Shown: positions 41,369 through 49,506, numbered from the stretch's first letter. The stretch is 64,000 nt of DNA from Candidatus Iainarchaeum sp. (GCA_018304425.1 JAGVWE010000002.1:248001-312000); one strand, 5' to 3'. Numbers and translations are program-made. Notes: generated by a model from the letters alone, not told the origin.

Positions 41369-41528
41369 CCGCTGATCTTTCGCGTAGTTGCCCAGGTGCC
41401 TATTGAAGTAAAGGTCCGGATCCCGTGGCTTGCGGGGCGGGAAACGCTTGGGCAGCTTGGGCAGGTTAAACCTGGTGCGGGGGAACTTATTAATAGTTAC
41501 GGCGGATAGATGGGATAGGTAATCGGCT

Positions 41529-41625
41529 GTCCCATGCGAAGCATGGGACGTTTTCCCAGGGCTTCGTTGTCCACTTCGTGGACGACGCCACCAAAAGCGA
41601 AGCTTTTGATGGTTGTAAAAAGGCC
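41529..41625. repeat. 97-base palindrome-rich element before tRNA-Val, copy 1
   Basis: Three perfect hairpins: 9-base arms at 41529-41537/41541-41549 (loop GAA), 6-base arms at 41569-41574/41578-41583 (loop TTC) and 41593-41598/41602-41607 (loop GAA). It ends GGTTGTAAAAAGGCC two bases before the tRNA. It matches the copy at 44485 over its full length, with changes confined to the first hairpin and one nearby base. Confidence 0.85.
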
Positions 41626-41627
41626 TT

Positions 41628-41699
41628 GGGCCTGCAGTCTGATGGCGGGACGCGACGTTTACACCGTCGAGGTAGTCGGTTCGATTCCGGCCAGGCCCA
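41628..41699 (+). tRNA. tRNA-Val (anticodon TAC)
   Basis: GGGCCTG pairs with CAGGCCC. CGACG-TTTACAC-CGTCG is the anticodon arm, with TAC at 34-36. GTCGG-TTCGATT-CCGGC is the T arm. There is no intron and no encoded CCA. A run of eight T at 41715 terminates it. The 97-base element lies immediately upstream. Confidence 0.92.
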
Positions 41700-41711
41700 T
41701 GGGATAGCAGC

Positions 41712-42578
41712 TCATTTTTTTTCGTTCACGGTTTTGGTTCGGGCCAAGGCATTGAAGTAGGCGTAGACCAGGACTGCTTCGAGTGCCGCGACGAGGATGC
41801 CGGTGCCGGTCTTGTAGAAGACGGTGGCAAGGAAGGGCGCCACGAAGGATAGGAAGGCGAGCAGCTTCCAGAGGCCGAGGAAGCGGCTGTCAAAGAAGTA
41901 CGCGCTCGCGTTGCCGTTGAGGGTCAACGCCGTCAACCCGGCGAGGATGACCACGACGATGAAGGTAATCCAGTTGTAGTCCTCCATGGCGTAGTTGTAG
42001 ACCACGTACTGGTCCGCGCTGAAGAAGGGAACGTCGAGGAAACCGTCATAGCTGTGGAAGACCGTGGCGGCCATGGCGTCTCCTTTCCGGGCTTCCAAGG
42101 CGTACTCGCCGCGGAGGGTGACGGGGAACAAGGCGAAGCCCGTGGCATCGGTTTTGAGGGTCCGCGTTTCGTCGTTGGGTAGCCGGATTTTGACTTCGGC
42201 GTCCTGGAGGGGCGTGCCATCGGCTGCCACGACGCGGGGGTCGGCGGTGTCGCCCAGGAACTGGACGGGCCGGATTTCGACGAGGATCAGCGAAGCGACC
42301 GGGCCCTCCACCAACTCGTGGAAGGAGTCGAGGAACGAGCGCGGCCGGCAGCCGGCCAGGCCGTCAAAGACCTTTCCGGGCGGGCAGATGGGGTGGCGCA
42401 GGGTCAAGTCGCATTCGAAGCCGGGTTTCATGGTGGACTTGATTTGCTGACAGAACTCGGCGGCAGTCAAGGCGTTGACGTCCAGCAAGGGCGGGCTGGA
42501 AGTGGACTGGGCCCACGCGGGAAAGGCAAGCCCCAACAAGGCAACGACGAGCAAGAGGGTGCGAAGCGTTGGTTGCAT
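41712..42578 (-). CDS. Exported/membrane protein with carboxypeptidase-regulatory-like domain
   Basis: A 288-residue protein. A signal peptide (LLLVVALLGLAFPAWA) ends near residue 23. Cysteines occur in AEFCQQI, FECDLTL, PICPPG and AGCRPRS. Residues about 115-190 look like a carboxypeptidase regulatory or Ig-like domain: GTPLQDAEVKIRLPN, LKTDATGFALFPV. Three C-terminal membrane helices follow (WITFIVVVILAGLTAL onward). It is divergent from the transglutaminase-like gene. A surface role is likely, but the exact function is unknown. Confidence 0.65.
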   Translation of the reverse strand: MQPTLRTLLLVVALLGLAFPAWAQSTSSPPLLDVNALTAAEFCQQIKSTMKPGFECDLTLRHPICPPGKVFDGLAGCRPRSFLDSFHELVEGPVASLILVEIRPVQFLGDTADPRVVAADGTPLQDAEVKIRLPNDETRTLKTDATGFALFPVTLRGEYALEARKGDAMAATVFHSYDGFLDVPFFSADQYVVYNYAMEDYNWITFIVVVILAGLTALTLNGNASAYFFDSRFLGLWKLLAFLSFVAPFLATVFYKTGTGILVAALEAVLVYAYFNALARTKTVNEKK

Positions 42579-42653
42579 GGCAAAACCATTGGAAAGGCTT
42601 TACCCTAATTAAAGCGGTTATCCATAAAAACACTTGGTTGGGCATTGCATGGT

Positions 42654-44453
42654 ATGCGCGTCCAAGCCCTGGCCCTGTGCCTGGTAGTCCTGCTTTTTTT
42701 GCTGGGCCCGGCGGCCGCCCTTACATTCCGGCCTGCGACCGTGCAGTCCATGGACTTGACGGTTAACTTGAAGGCCGAGGGCGCGTTCTCGGGAACCGTG
42801 TACGAAGGCGACCGCCTGGAAATAAAGTTTTTGACGCTGAACAACTCGAACACCCAGCAAATCCAGGAAATGGACGAGAAACTGATTATCGGGGGAAGGG
42901 AGTTCAGGCCCACCTACAAGCTGGAGGGCAGCAACAAGTACGCGGTTTACACCCTGGACGAACTCATGGACTATGCCGCTACTCCCAAGTTCACGATTGT
43001 CTCGAAGGCGCGGGTGAAGACCCTGGCCCGCATGGATTCCCTGGTGGACTATGACCTGGGCAAGCCCATGAAGGGCCTGGTCGAGGAATTCCTCCGGCCC
43101 TCGGCTTACATCGAAGCCGATGACCCTGAACTGGTGTCAAAGGCCCGGCTCGAGTTTTCCTCCACTTCCTCCGAGCTCGAGACCATCCGGCAAATCACGG
43201 AATGGGTCAACAAGAACGTTACGTACGACTTTGAAAACTATTACAATGGGGTCTGGGGGGCCAAGGACACGTATGCCTCGAGGCGGGGGGTGTGCGACGA
43301 GTTCTCGAACCTGGCTGCCGCCTTCCTGCGGGCAAAGGGAATTCCAACGATGTATGTTTCGGGAGTGAGCTTTGACGGGGAACGCTTTGGAAACCATGGC
43401 TGGCTGGAAGTCTACTTGGGCGGCAAGGGCTGGATTGGGGTTGACCCCACCTATGGGGAAGCCGGTTACCTGGATGCCGCGCACCTGGTCCTGGGCAAGG
43501 GCTTGGACGCGAACCTGTTGTCGAATTTTTCGGCCACCACGCTGAGCCGGAAATCCATCCAAGTCAAGGCCGTCTTGCACGACCCGGTCATCGAAATCAA
43601 CGACATCCAGTTCTTCGAGGACATCGTGGACGTGCAGGTGGAAAAGCCGGAGAAACTGGGCTTGAACCAGGAATTCGAGGTCAGGGTGCGCTTGAAAAGC
43701 CGGCAGGACAGCACCACCATCATCCCCGTGGAACTGGTGTTGCACGAGGAGTTCAAGCAAGAGGACCGGGGACGGCTGGTGATGCTGAAACCCTTCGAAG
43801 AAAAGTGGTTGACGTGGAAAGCGGTTTCCCCCGTGGAAGGCCTGGAAGGACAGTATGCACGGTATGGCATGGTGTTTTTGGCGCCCGACCAGAACGTCGA
43901 GGACACTCTGGTCGTCTACCCCACGCGGAGCCTCGAAAAAGGCGGACCCCAGATAGAGGCAATCGACGTCAGCCCCTTCATCTCCGAGGAAGGCGTGAAA
44001 CTCGAGTTGGTGCTGGAAAACAGGGGCCTCGGCGTGGGAGACGTGGAAATTACCTTCAAGTACTATGGCGTGGAACAAAAAGCCCGGGACACGCTTGAAC
44101 CCGGCGACCAAAAGCGTTTCGCGTTTGAAGCCAACTTTGCGAAGCCCGGCACGATGTCCCTGGAAATCAACGATGGACTGGCCGTGAAAGCCATTGAAAT
44201 CGAGGTGCCCCAGCAGGCAGTGGAAGCAGCCAGGGACGGGGAAAGGGTCCGCATCGAGGAACGAAAAACCCGGGAAAGCCCGTTGCCCACGCCCCCCGAA
44301 AGCGAGGCGGAACGGGCCTGGAAAGCCCTTGAACGGGAAGCCGGCGCCTTGGTTGAAGCGGTGTTGGCCAATGAAGGAACGCTTTACGCCTTGGTTGGCG
44401 GACTGGCCCTGCTGCTCATCCTCTTGGTTTTAAAGTCTTTGGTAAGGAGATGA
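42654..44453 (+). CDS. Membrane-anchored transglutaminase-like protein
   Basis: A 599-residue protein with a signal peptide (LALCLVVLLFLLGPAAA). The transglutaminase/protease-like core shows the catalytic triad: Cys in RRGVCDEFSNLAAAFLR, His in FGNHGWLEVYLGGKGW and Asp in GVDPTYGE. Downstream are two or three beta-domains (FEVRVRLKSRQDS; GVKLELVLENRGLG), a charged linker and a C-terminal helix (LYALVGGLALLLILLVLKSLV). The active site would face outside the cell, where it may cut or cross-link surface proteins. ATG 42654 is the chosen start. Confidence 0.85.
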   Translation: MRVQALALCLVVLLFLLGPAAALTFRPATVQSMDLTVNLKAEGAFSGTVYEGDRLEIKFLTLNNSNTQQIQEMDEKLIIGGREFRPTYKLEGSNKYAVYTLDELMDYAATPKFTIVSKARVKTLARMDSLVDYDLGKPMKGLVEEFLRPSAYIEADDPELVSKARLEFSSTSSELETIRQITEWVNKNVTYDFENYYNGVWGAKDTYASRRGVCDEFSNLAAAFLRAKGIPTMYVSGVSFDGERFGNHGWLEVYLGGKGWIGVDPTYGEAGYLDAAHLVLGKGLDANLLSNFSATTLSRKSIQVKAVLHDPVIEINDIQFFEDIVDVQVEKPEKLGLNQEFEVRVRLKSRQDSTTIIPVELVLHEEFKQEDRGRLVMLKPFEEKWLTWKAVSPVEGLEGQYARYGMVFLAPDQNVEDTLVVYPTRSLEKGGPQIEAIDVSPFISEEGVKLELVLENRGLGVGDVEITFKYYGVEQKARDTLEPGDQKRFAFEANFAKPGTMSLEINDGLAVKAIEIEVPQQAVEAARDGERVRIEERKTRESPLPTPPESEAERAWKALEREAGALVEAVLANEGTLYALVGGLALLLILLVLKSLVRR

Positions 44454-44484
44454 ATTAAGCGTGCGAGGCCGAGAGGCCGAGCCA

Positions 44485-44581
44485 GTCCCCTGCCGCGCAG
44501 GGGACGTTTTCCCCGGGCTTCGTTGTCCACTTCGTGGACGACGCCACCAAAAGCGAAGCTTTTGATGGTTGTAAAAAGGCC
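44485..44581. repeat. 97-base palindrome-rich element before tRNA-Gly(GCC), copy 2
   Basis: Same length and layout as the copy at 41529. In the first hairpin A41534-T41544 is replaced by C44490-G44500, keeping the pair, and the three-base loop changes from GAA to CGC. The last 60 bases are identical. The element ends exactly at the first base of the tRNA. Confidence 0.85.
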
Positions 44582-44653
44582 GCGACCGTAGTCTAGTGGT
44601 TAGGATTCGACCTTGCCAAGGTCGAGACTCGGGTTCGACCCCCGACGGTCGCA
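44582..44653 (+). tRNA. tRNA-Gly (anticodon GCC)
   Basis: GCGACCG pairs with CGGTCGC. CGACC-TTGCCAA-GGTCG is the anticodon arm with GCC at 34-36. The T arm contains GGGTTCGACCCCC. The discriminator is A; no intron is present. It directly follows repeat copy 2, so the element must be part of, or just before, the tRNA precursor. Confidence 0.93.
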
Positions 44654-44721
44654 CTTCCACTTTCCCTGGCTTGCAGCCGTTCACGGATTAGCTATATATA
44701 CCCTTTGCGGCTAATTAGGGC

Positions 44722-46680
44722 GTGAAAGTACCGGTCGCCGGCCTGCTCGTCTTCGCCCTTGTTTTCCTCGGCATCTTTTCCTACGCCCAAAACCCAGACC
44801 AAGGGGAAGGAAATGAATTCGACCATGGCTTCGAGAACGATTTCTCCGAAGGCCTCCCGCAAGCCAGCGCGGCCGACCAAGACTATGTGGCGCGGGCGAG
44901 CCTCACTTCCGCCATGGCCAGCGCGTACACGTGGATTGGCGACAATGCAACTGAATTTGTCGCGGGCTGCAGGGGAGAAAGGCAGTCGCTGGTTTCCCGG
45001 CTCGCCGGCGTGATAAAGCAATCGGGTGAGGCGTCCACCGCATGCGCGTTGCTCAAGTCAGAGGCAGACGCCTGCACGCCTTCAACCTATTGCCCGGCCC
45101 TGGGCAAGGGAAAAATGCCTTTCCCATCCCACATGAAGTCGCAGTTTGAGAAGGCCGGCATCAATGTTTCCGAGCTTTCACTGGACCAAATCAATGCCGC
45201 GATGATGGAAAAAGTCTGCGCCGCCCGGTTCAAGTCCGAAATCGACAAACAGAAAGAGAAGCAGGAAGAGATGAGGCAGAAGGTAAAGGAAAAGCTCTCC
45301 GAGTTCCGGCAAAAATGCGAGGGATTCAAGAAGCGGCGGGCAGAACAGGAAAACCGTGGGTTTGAGGATTTCCGTTTCCCTGAGTTGCCTGACTTCGGGC
45401 CCCCGGGGCAAGGCCAACCCCATAGGGACGGGTGTTCTTCGCCTCCCCCTCGGTGCCCCGGCGACGCGCGCTCCTGGTGCAAGAATGACCGATGGGAGTG
45501 CGAGCCCGCTCCACCACAGCATCCACAAGAACAACAGGCTTGGCAGCAGCCGCGGCCACCCATGGAGCCCCAGCCGCGGAGGGAACCCGTGCCACCCCAG
45601 GAGACCCATGAGCCTTCGGAGCCGGAGGAAGCGGATGCTGAACCACAGGAAACAGAGGATGAGCCAAGCCCGGAGCCCGCCGAAGAGCCGGAGCCAACCG
45701 AGCCGGCGGAGGCCGCGGCCCAGCGTGTGCTGGCTGGCGTTTTCCCGATTACCGGGTTTGTCACCGGGGTTGAAGAACCCCCACAGCCCTACCCACAAGA
45801 ACAGGCAAGCGGCACTGCTCCTTACCCACCCAACCCGCCCTACGGGCAATATGAGGGCGGCCAACCCGGCCAAGGCTATGGCAGCCAACCATATCCTCAA
45901 CCTCAACCGCCTTACCGGCCTGAAAACCGGCCAGGCGGGGGCGGTGGAGGCTATAGACAAGAAGGGCAACCCTCCCAACAAGGCCCCCCATATGGGGGCA
46001 GCAACCAGGGCGGGCAAGGCTATGGCTCTCCCGGGCCAGGACCCTCGCCAGAGCAATTGTGTGACATGAGCGACGACGAAATCCTGGACGCCATGATGTC
46101 GCAGACGCCCTTTGACGGGATGGAACAGCAGGGCAGCCGGTGCAAGGAAGAAGCCACCAGAATCGTGCAAGACCTGGCCAGCGTCAAACTCCGGCTTGCG
46201 GAATGCAAGGCCCGGGCCGCCGTCATGTGCGCAGCCAAAAAGGAGGCGGCCAGCGAGTGCCAGTCCAGCGTGCAGGACCCGGAAAAAATTGCTTCAAGAA
46301 TCATTTCCCAAATGTGCCAGAAATCCGGCGTGCTGCGGGCCGAAAAAGTTGCCACCCCGGCGTTCCAGGACGTGGTCACCCAGTTCTATGACCGCGACCC
46401 GGCGCTTGCCAACCAACTAGGGGACGCAGTTGAGGAGACGCAAAGCGACCAGCAGCGCCTCGGCATCCTCAGCAAGCTCTTCGGCGACGGGGACTACGCC
46501 CAAAGAATCCGGGGCCGCGCTGAAAGCCTGGCCGCCATCCGGGCGAAGCTCGCAGCCGACGAAAACATCGACCCCAAAATCCTTGACGCCCTGGACGAGC
46601 AAGTCAAGCAACTCAACGGCGAGGCCGACCAGTTCGCCAACATCCTGAACATGGCAAGGCTCGGAAAACTTTTCGGGTAA
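44722..46680 (+). CDS. Exported Pro/Gln-rich surface protein
   Basis: A 652-residue protein from a GTG at 44722. GCTATATATACC about 27 bases upstream indicates a leaderless message. After the signal peptide (VAGLLVFALVFLGIFSYA) comes a helical, cysteine-containing domain (ACALLKSEADACTPSTYCPAL) and a coiled coil. Residues about 240-450 are a low-complexity linker rich in Pro, Gln, Glu, Gly and Tyr, interrupted by a hydrophobic piece (VLAGVFPITGFVTG). A C-terminal helical cysteine domain follows (CDMSDDEILDAMM...CKARAAVMCAAKKEAASEC). No family is recognised; a cell-surface or wall role is inferred. Confidence 0.6.
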   Translation: MKVPVAGLLVFALVFLGIFSYAQNPDQGEGNEFDHGFENDFSEGLPQASAADQDYVARASLTSAMASAYTWIGDNATEFVAGCRGERQSLVSRLAGVIKQSGEASTACALLKSEADACTPSTYCPALGKGKMPFPSHMKSQFEKAGINVSELSLDQINAAMMEKVCAARFKSEIDKQKEKQEEMRQKVKEKLSEFRQKCEGFKKRRAEQENRGFEDFRFPELPDFGPPGQGQPHRDGCSSPPPRCPGDARSWCKNDRWECEPAPPQHPQEQQAWQQPRPPMEPQPRREPVPPQETHEPSEPEEADAEPQETEDEPSPEPAEEPEPTEPAEAAAQRVLAGVFPITGFVTGVEEPPQPYPQEQASGTAPYPPNPPYGQYEGGQPGQGYGSQPYPQPQPPYRPENRPGGGGGGYRQEGQPSQQGPPYGGSNQGGQGYGSPGPGPSPEQLCDMSDDEILDAMMSQTPFDGMEQQGSRCKEEATRIVQDLASVKLRLAECKARAAVMCAAKKEAASECQSSVQDPEKIASRIISQMCQKSGVLRAEKVATPAFQDVVTQFYDRDPALANQLGDAVEETQSDQQRLGILSKLFGDGDYAQRIRGRAESLAAIRAKLAADENIDPKILDALDEQVKQLNGEADQFANILNMARLGKLFG

Positions 46681-46722
46681 AACCGCGCGCCGTTTAAAAG
46701 CCTTTAGGCGTTTGGTGCGTGT

Positions 46723-47007
46723 ATGCCCGGCCGTTGGACCCTGCCCGAAATCAGTGCCTTGTTGCGGCGCAAGAAGCAGGTCGCGGAAATGGGTTCCAGC
46801 GAAGTCAACCGCGAACTCTTGAACGCGGGGTACTCGAATGCGCCCATGCGGGAGCGGCTTTCCACGATTGAACGCAAGCGCGTGCTCTTGGCGAAGACCG
46901 TGCTGGCCCCAGCCGAGTTCACGGAATTGGTGAACGCGTTAAGCGATGAAAGGACGTTCTCCGTGGCCCGCAAGAAACTAGGCGAAGACTTTGCCGAACA
47001 ATGCTAG
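46723..47007 (+). CDS. Hypothetical protein, 94 residues
   Basis: Starts MPGRWTLPEISALLRRKK and is largely helical and charged (MRERLSTIERKRVLLAKTVLAPAEF). CGTTTAAAAGCC about 30 bases upstream indicates leaderless expression. It has no signal peptide and two residues short of its end sits a lone cysteine. Its stop overlaps the convergent tmk stop by four bases. No homologue is recognised. Confidence 0.55.
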   Translation: MPGRWTLPEISALLRRKKQVAEMGSSEVNRELLNAGYSNAPMRERLSTIERKRVLLAKTVLAPAEFTELVNALSDERTFSVARKKLGEDFAEQC

Positions 47008-47636
47008 GGAAGGAACGCGTCCAAGAGCTTTTTTACGTCCGGCATGATTTCCCGGAGCGGGCGGCAGGCGTCAAGGACCTGGATGTTCTCGCCGGGAAAG
47101 AATCCAGGCATGCGCTGGAAGACTCCCCGGATTTCTTCCTGGAAGTCCACGCGCTCGAATTTCTCCAGGTAGGCGCGGCGCTTGTCGGCCTGCATGCGCT
47201 CCAAGGCAATGGAGGCCGGGACGTCCAGGATAAGGGCGAGGCCTGGCACCGGGAGGCCCTTGTGCAGGTCCACGATTTCCTGCACGGGAATGCCTTGCGC
47301 GGACTGGTAAGCAAGGGTAGCATACTTGTAGCGGTCGCATACCACGATTTTTCCGGCGACGAGGGCAGGCAACAACTCCTTTTTGACGTGCTCCCGGCGG
47401 TCCCTCACGTACAAGTCCAAGAACTTGCGGGCATTCGCTTTGGGATCGGTTTCCGCCTTCAAGAGTTCCCGGATTTCGTGGCCGAACAAGCCATCGGTTG
47501 GCTCGGCGGTCAACAGCAACCGGTTCTTGTCAAGGCCCTTTTCTAACAGGTAGTCCGCGATGTGAAACAAGAGGCTCGACTTGCCGCTGCCATCGATGCC
47601 GTCGACGACGATGAACTTTCCCTTCGGCGAAAGCAT
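47004..47636 (-). CDS. tmk: Thymidylate kinase
   Basis: A 210-residue dTMP kinase. The P-loop is DGIDGSGKSS, the DR-x motif is VCDRYKYATLAYQ, and the substrate-binding LTAEPTDGLFG and LDVPASIALERM segments are in order. The start ATG 47636 has GCTTAAATTCC about 30 bases upstream. The TTG at 47654 would add six residues without support. Confidence 0.93.
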   Translation of the reverse strand: MLSPKGKFIVVDGIDGSGKSSLLFHIADYLLEKGLDKNRLLLTAEPTDGLFGHEIRELLKAETDPKANARKFLDLYVRDRREHVKKELLPALVAGKIVVCDRYKYATLAYQSAQGIPVQEIVDLHKGLPVPGLALILDVPASIALERMQADKRRAYLEKFERVDFQEEIRGVFQRMPGFFPGENIQVLDACRPLREIMPDVKKLLDAFLP

Positions 47637-47681
47637 GACGAAAGCATGGGACAAAAGGAATTTAAGCCCAAGGCCAGGGGA

Positions 47682-48803
47682 CTACTTTTCCTCGTCGGCT
47701 TCGTCGTCCAGGCCCGCGAAGTCGAGTTCCTCGACGTCAATGGGCTCGGATTCTTCTTCCCTGGCTTCCACAGCCGGTTTTTTCCTGGGCTTGGCTTCCA
47801 AGGACGGGTCTTCCTCCTCTTCGGCCAAGTCACGGAGGCTGCTGGCGCCTTTGGCTGGCTTTGGCCCTGGCTTGTAAGACTGCCACGCCGGCTGGGCGGC
47901 CGCGGCCTCGAGCTGGCTAAACGAAGCAACCCGGTCACCGGCTCCACCGGACAGGTTGGCGTAGAGCCTCACGAAACCAAACGAGAACAAGACCGTGGCC
48001 AGCGGCGAAAACAAGAACAAGAACAAGGAAAAGGCGATGAAAAACGAGAGCATGGCGCCGACGAAGGGCAGGACGGAAAGCAATTGCACGGGCAAGCCCA
48101 TGGAAGCCGCTGCCGCGTCCAGGCTGCCGGAAAACATGCTGCCAGCCGCCACGCCGACGAGGAAGGCCAGGACCCCGCTGACCAAGAACAAGAACAGCAT
48201 CACCGCAACCAACAACACCAGGAAGTTGAAGAACACGCGCCAAAACTTTCCCATGGTAAGCCGCCAGGACTCCCGCGTGGAGTCAAACAAGCCCAGTCCC
48301 CTGGAAAGCAAGGCCATGGCCGAAAAAGACAACCGCAACATGTTGTAGAAGACCACCAAATAATAGAGCATCAAGAGGATGCCAACCCAGGAAAAGACCT
48401 CCATGAAGCCCAACGGGTTCTGGGCAGCGGAGACAAAGCCATAGCCGAGCTCCAGCACCAGGAAGAGAATGAAGAGGCCCAGCCACTTGAGGTTGTACCC
48501 GGAGAACAAGGCAATCAAGCCCGAAAGCAGGTACACCGCGAACAACTTGAAGACGCCCAGCAAACCAAAGGGCGGCGGAGAAAAGCCCACCCGGCGCAAG
48601 GCATGCAAGGCCAGCCGGGCAATCACGTAATACTGGACGAACCCCAAGAGCAGGGGCGCCACCAACAAGGCCACGGGACTGGAAGCCAACAAGAATGGCA
48701 CGACCATGCCCGCAAACGACAACCCCAAGAGCGCCAAGGCAAAGGCATACGCCTTCAAGTCCTTCAACGCGGAAAAAGCAAACGAAACCACTCCCTCGCC
48801 CAT
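47682..48803 (-). CDS. Polytopic membrane protein with acidic C-terminal tail
   Basis: A 373-residue protein with about six to seven membrane helices in residues 15-295, for example LVLLVAVMLFLFLVSGVLAFLVG. A conserved-looking cytoplasmic link (LSRGLGLFDSTRESWRLTMGKFWRVFF) resembles DUF4013/YesL-type proteins, but I would not assign it. The last 75 residues are hydrophilic and very acidic (EPIDVEELDFAGLDDEADEEK). It is divergent from tRNA-Gly(TCC). ATG 48803 is preferred to TTG 48809. Confidence 0.6.
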   Translation of the reverse strand: MGEGVVSFAFSALKDLKAYAFALALLGLSFAGMVVPFLLASSPVALLVAPLLLGFVQYYVIARLALHALRRVGFSPPPFGLLGVFKLFAVYLLSGLIALFSGYNLKWLGLFILFLVLELGYGFVSAAQNPLGFMEVFSWVGILLMLYYLVVFYNMLRLSFSAMALLSRGLGLFDSTRESWRLTMGKFWRVFFNFLVLLVAVMLFLFLVSGVLAFLVGVAAGSMFSGSLDAAAASMGLPVQLLSVLPFVGAMLSFFIAFSLFLFLFSPLATVLFSFGFVRLYANLSGGAGDRVASFSQLEAAAAQPAWQSYKPGPKPAKGASSLRDLAEEEEDPSLEAKPRKKPAVEAREEESEPIDVEELDFAGLDDEADEEK

Positions 48804-48868
48804 GGACAAACCAAGTAGAGTAGAGCAAACGGGTATTTAAGGAAAACGGGTGAAAAGGGTTTTAAACG

Positions 48869-49037
48869 GCAACCGTGGCGTATTGGTAGCGTTCGAGCCT
48901 TCCACAACCTTTTTACAAAAGGTTGGCGAAAAAGGCCTATACTTCGTATAGGCCATCCTTTTTGCTGACACAAAAAGGGGCCTTCTGGATTGGGTTGAAG
49001 CGAGCTCGAGGGCCGGGTTCGATTCCCGGCGGTTGCA
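48869..49037 (+). tRNA. tRNA-Gly (anticodon TCC) with a 98-base intron
   Basis: GCAACCG (48869-48875) pairs with CGGTTGC (49030-49036). CGAGC (48894-48898) pairs with GCTCG (49004-49008). CCGGG-TTCGATT-CCCGG is the T arm. The insert is flanked by a bulge-helix-bulge: CTTC pairs with GAAG, with 3-base bulges CAC and CGA on either side and an outer AACC/GGTT helix. Cutting after the second bulge base leaves a 7-base loop CTTCCAA with TCC at 34-36. The intron is at the canonical 37/38 site. TATTTAAGG about 33 bases upstream is the promoter. Confidence 0.92.
48905..49002 (+). other. tRNA-Gly(TCC) intron built from palindromes
   Basis: The first 21 bases are a perfect 9-3-9 palindrome (arms 48905-48913 and 48917-48925, loop TAC). 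A second 9-3-9 palindrome follows (48934-48942/48946-48954, loop TTC), nested in a longer stem where AAAAAGG pairs with CCTTTTT. AACC at 48906-48909 can pair either with GGTT in the first palindrome or with GGTT at 48993-48996 in the splice structure. Confidence 0.85.
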
Positions 49038-49039
49038 TT

Positions 49040-49143
49040 CAGCCTTTTTACAAAAGGCTGGCAAAAAGGTGTCCTGCTGTGCAGGACACTGCCGGTCGAA
49101 GGTGCCGGCTGCCCACCATACGTCGTCCCGTCTTCGACGGGAC
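49040..49143. repeat. Palindrome cluster after tRNA-Gly(TCC), related to its intron
   Basis: CAGCCTTTT-TAC-AAAAGGCTG (49040-49060) is a copy of the intron's first palindrome, with an A-T pair changed to G-C. GCAAAAAG and another 9-3-9 palindrome (49069-49089, loop TGT) follow in the same order as in the intron. An 8-3-8 palindrome with TTC loop ends at 49143, just before the next gene's TATA box. Confidence 0.8.
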
Positions 49144-49170
49144 ATAAATATTCAATGCGGGGAACCGGAT

Positions 49171-49506
49171 ATGGACACCATCGAATACGCGGATTTCAAG
49201 AAGCTGCAGATGCGCGTCGGCAAGGTGCTGGAAGTCGAGCGCGTGCCCAACACTGACAAGCTCTACAAGCTGCAGGTGGACGTCGGGTTCGAGAAGCCCC
49301 TGCAAATCGTTTCCAGCCTGGTGCCCTATTACTCGGCTGAGGAACTGATGGGGAAGCGCATTATCGTGCTCGTCAACCTCAAGCCCACCAAGTTCGCGGG
49401 CCAGGAAAGCAACGGCATGCTATTGTGCGCGGAGAGCGCGGACGCGAGCCAGTGCACGCTGTTGACGACGGAGAAGGAGATGGAGGCGGGTACGGAAGTA
49501 TGCTGA
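49171..49506 (+). CDS. tRNA-binding domain protein (MetRS beta/EMAP-II type)
   Basis: A 111-residue OB-fold protein. YADFKKLQMRVGKVLEVERVPNTDKLYKLQVDVG is the classic start of the EMAP-II/MetG C-terminal domain, and IIVLVNLKPTKFAGQESNGMLLCA matches the conserved RNA-binding half. In many archaea this domain is a separate subunit that aids methionyl-tRNA synthetase. CATAAATATTC about 27 bases before the ATG gives a leaderless promoter. The chain ends slightly earlier than some homologues. Confidence 0.9.
   Translation: MDTIEYADFKKLQMRVGKVLEVERVPNTDKLYKLQVDVGFEKPLQIVSSLVPYYSAEELMGKRIIVLVNLKPTKFAGQESNGMLLCAESADASQCTLLTTEKEMEAGTEVC

Noticed and set aside
41592..41620. TTGTAAAAAGG as promoter of tRNA-Val and tRNA-Gly
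   Set aside because: It lies only a few bases before the tRNA 5' ends, too close for a TATA box about 25 bases upstream of the start; it is better seen as part of the repeat.
44485..44581. Rho-independent style terminator of the transglutaminase gene
   Set aside because: Its near-identical copy precedes tRNA-Val after an unrelated, opposite-strand gene, and no T-run follows the hairpins.
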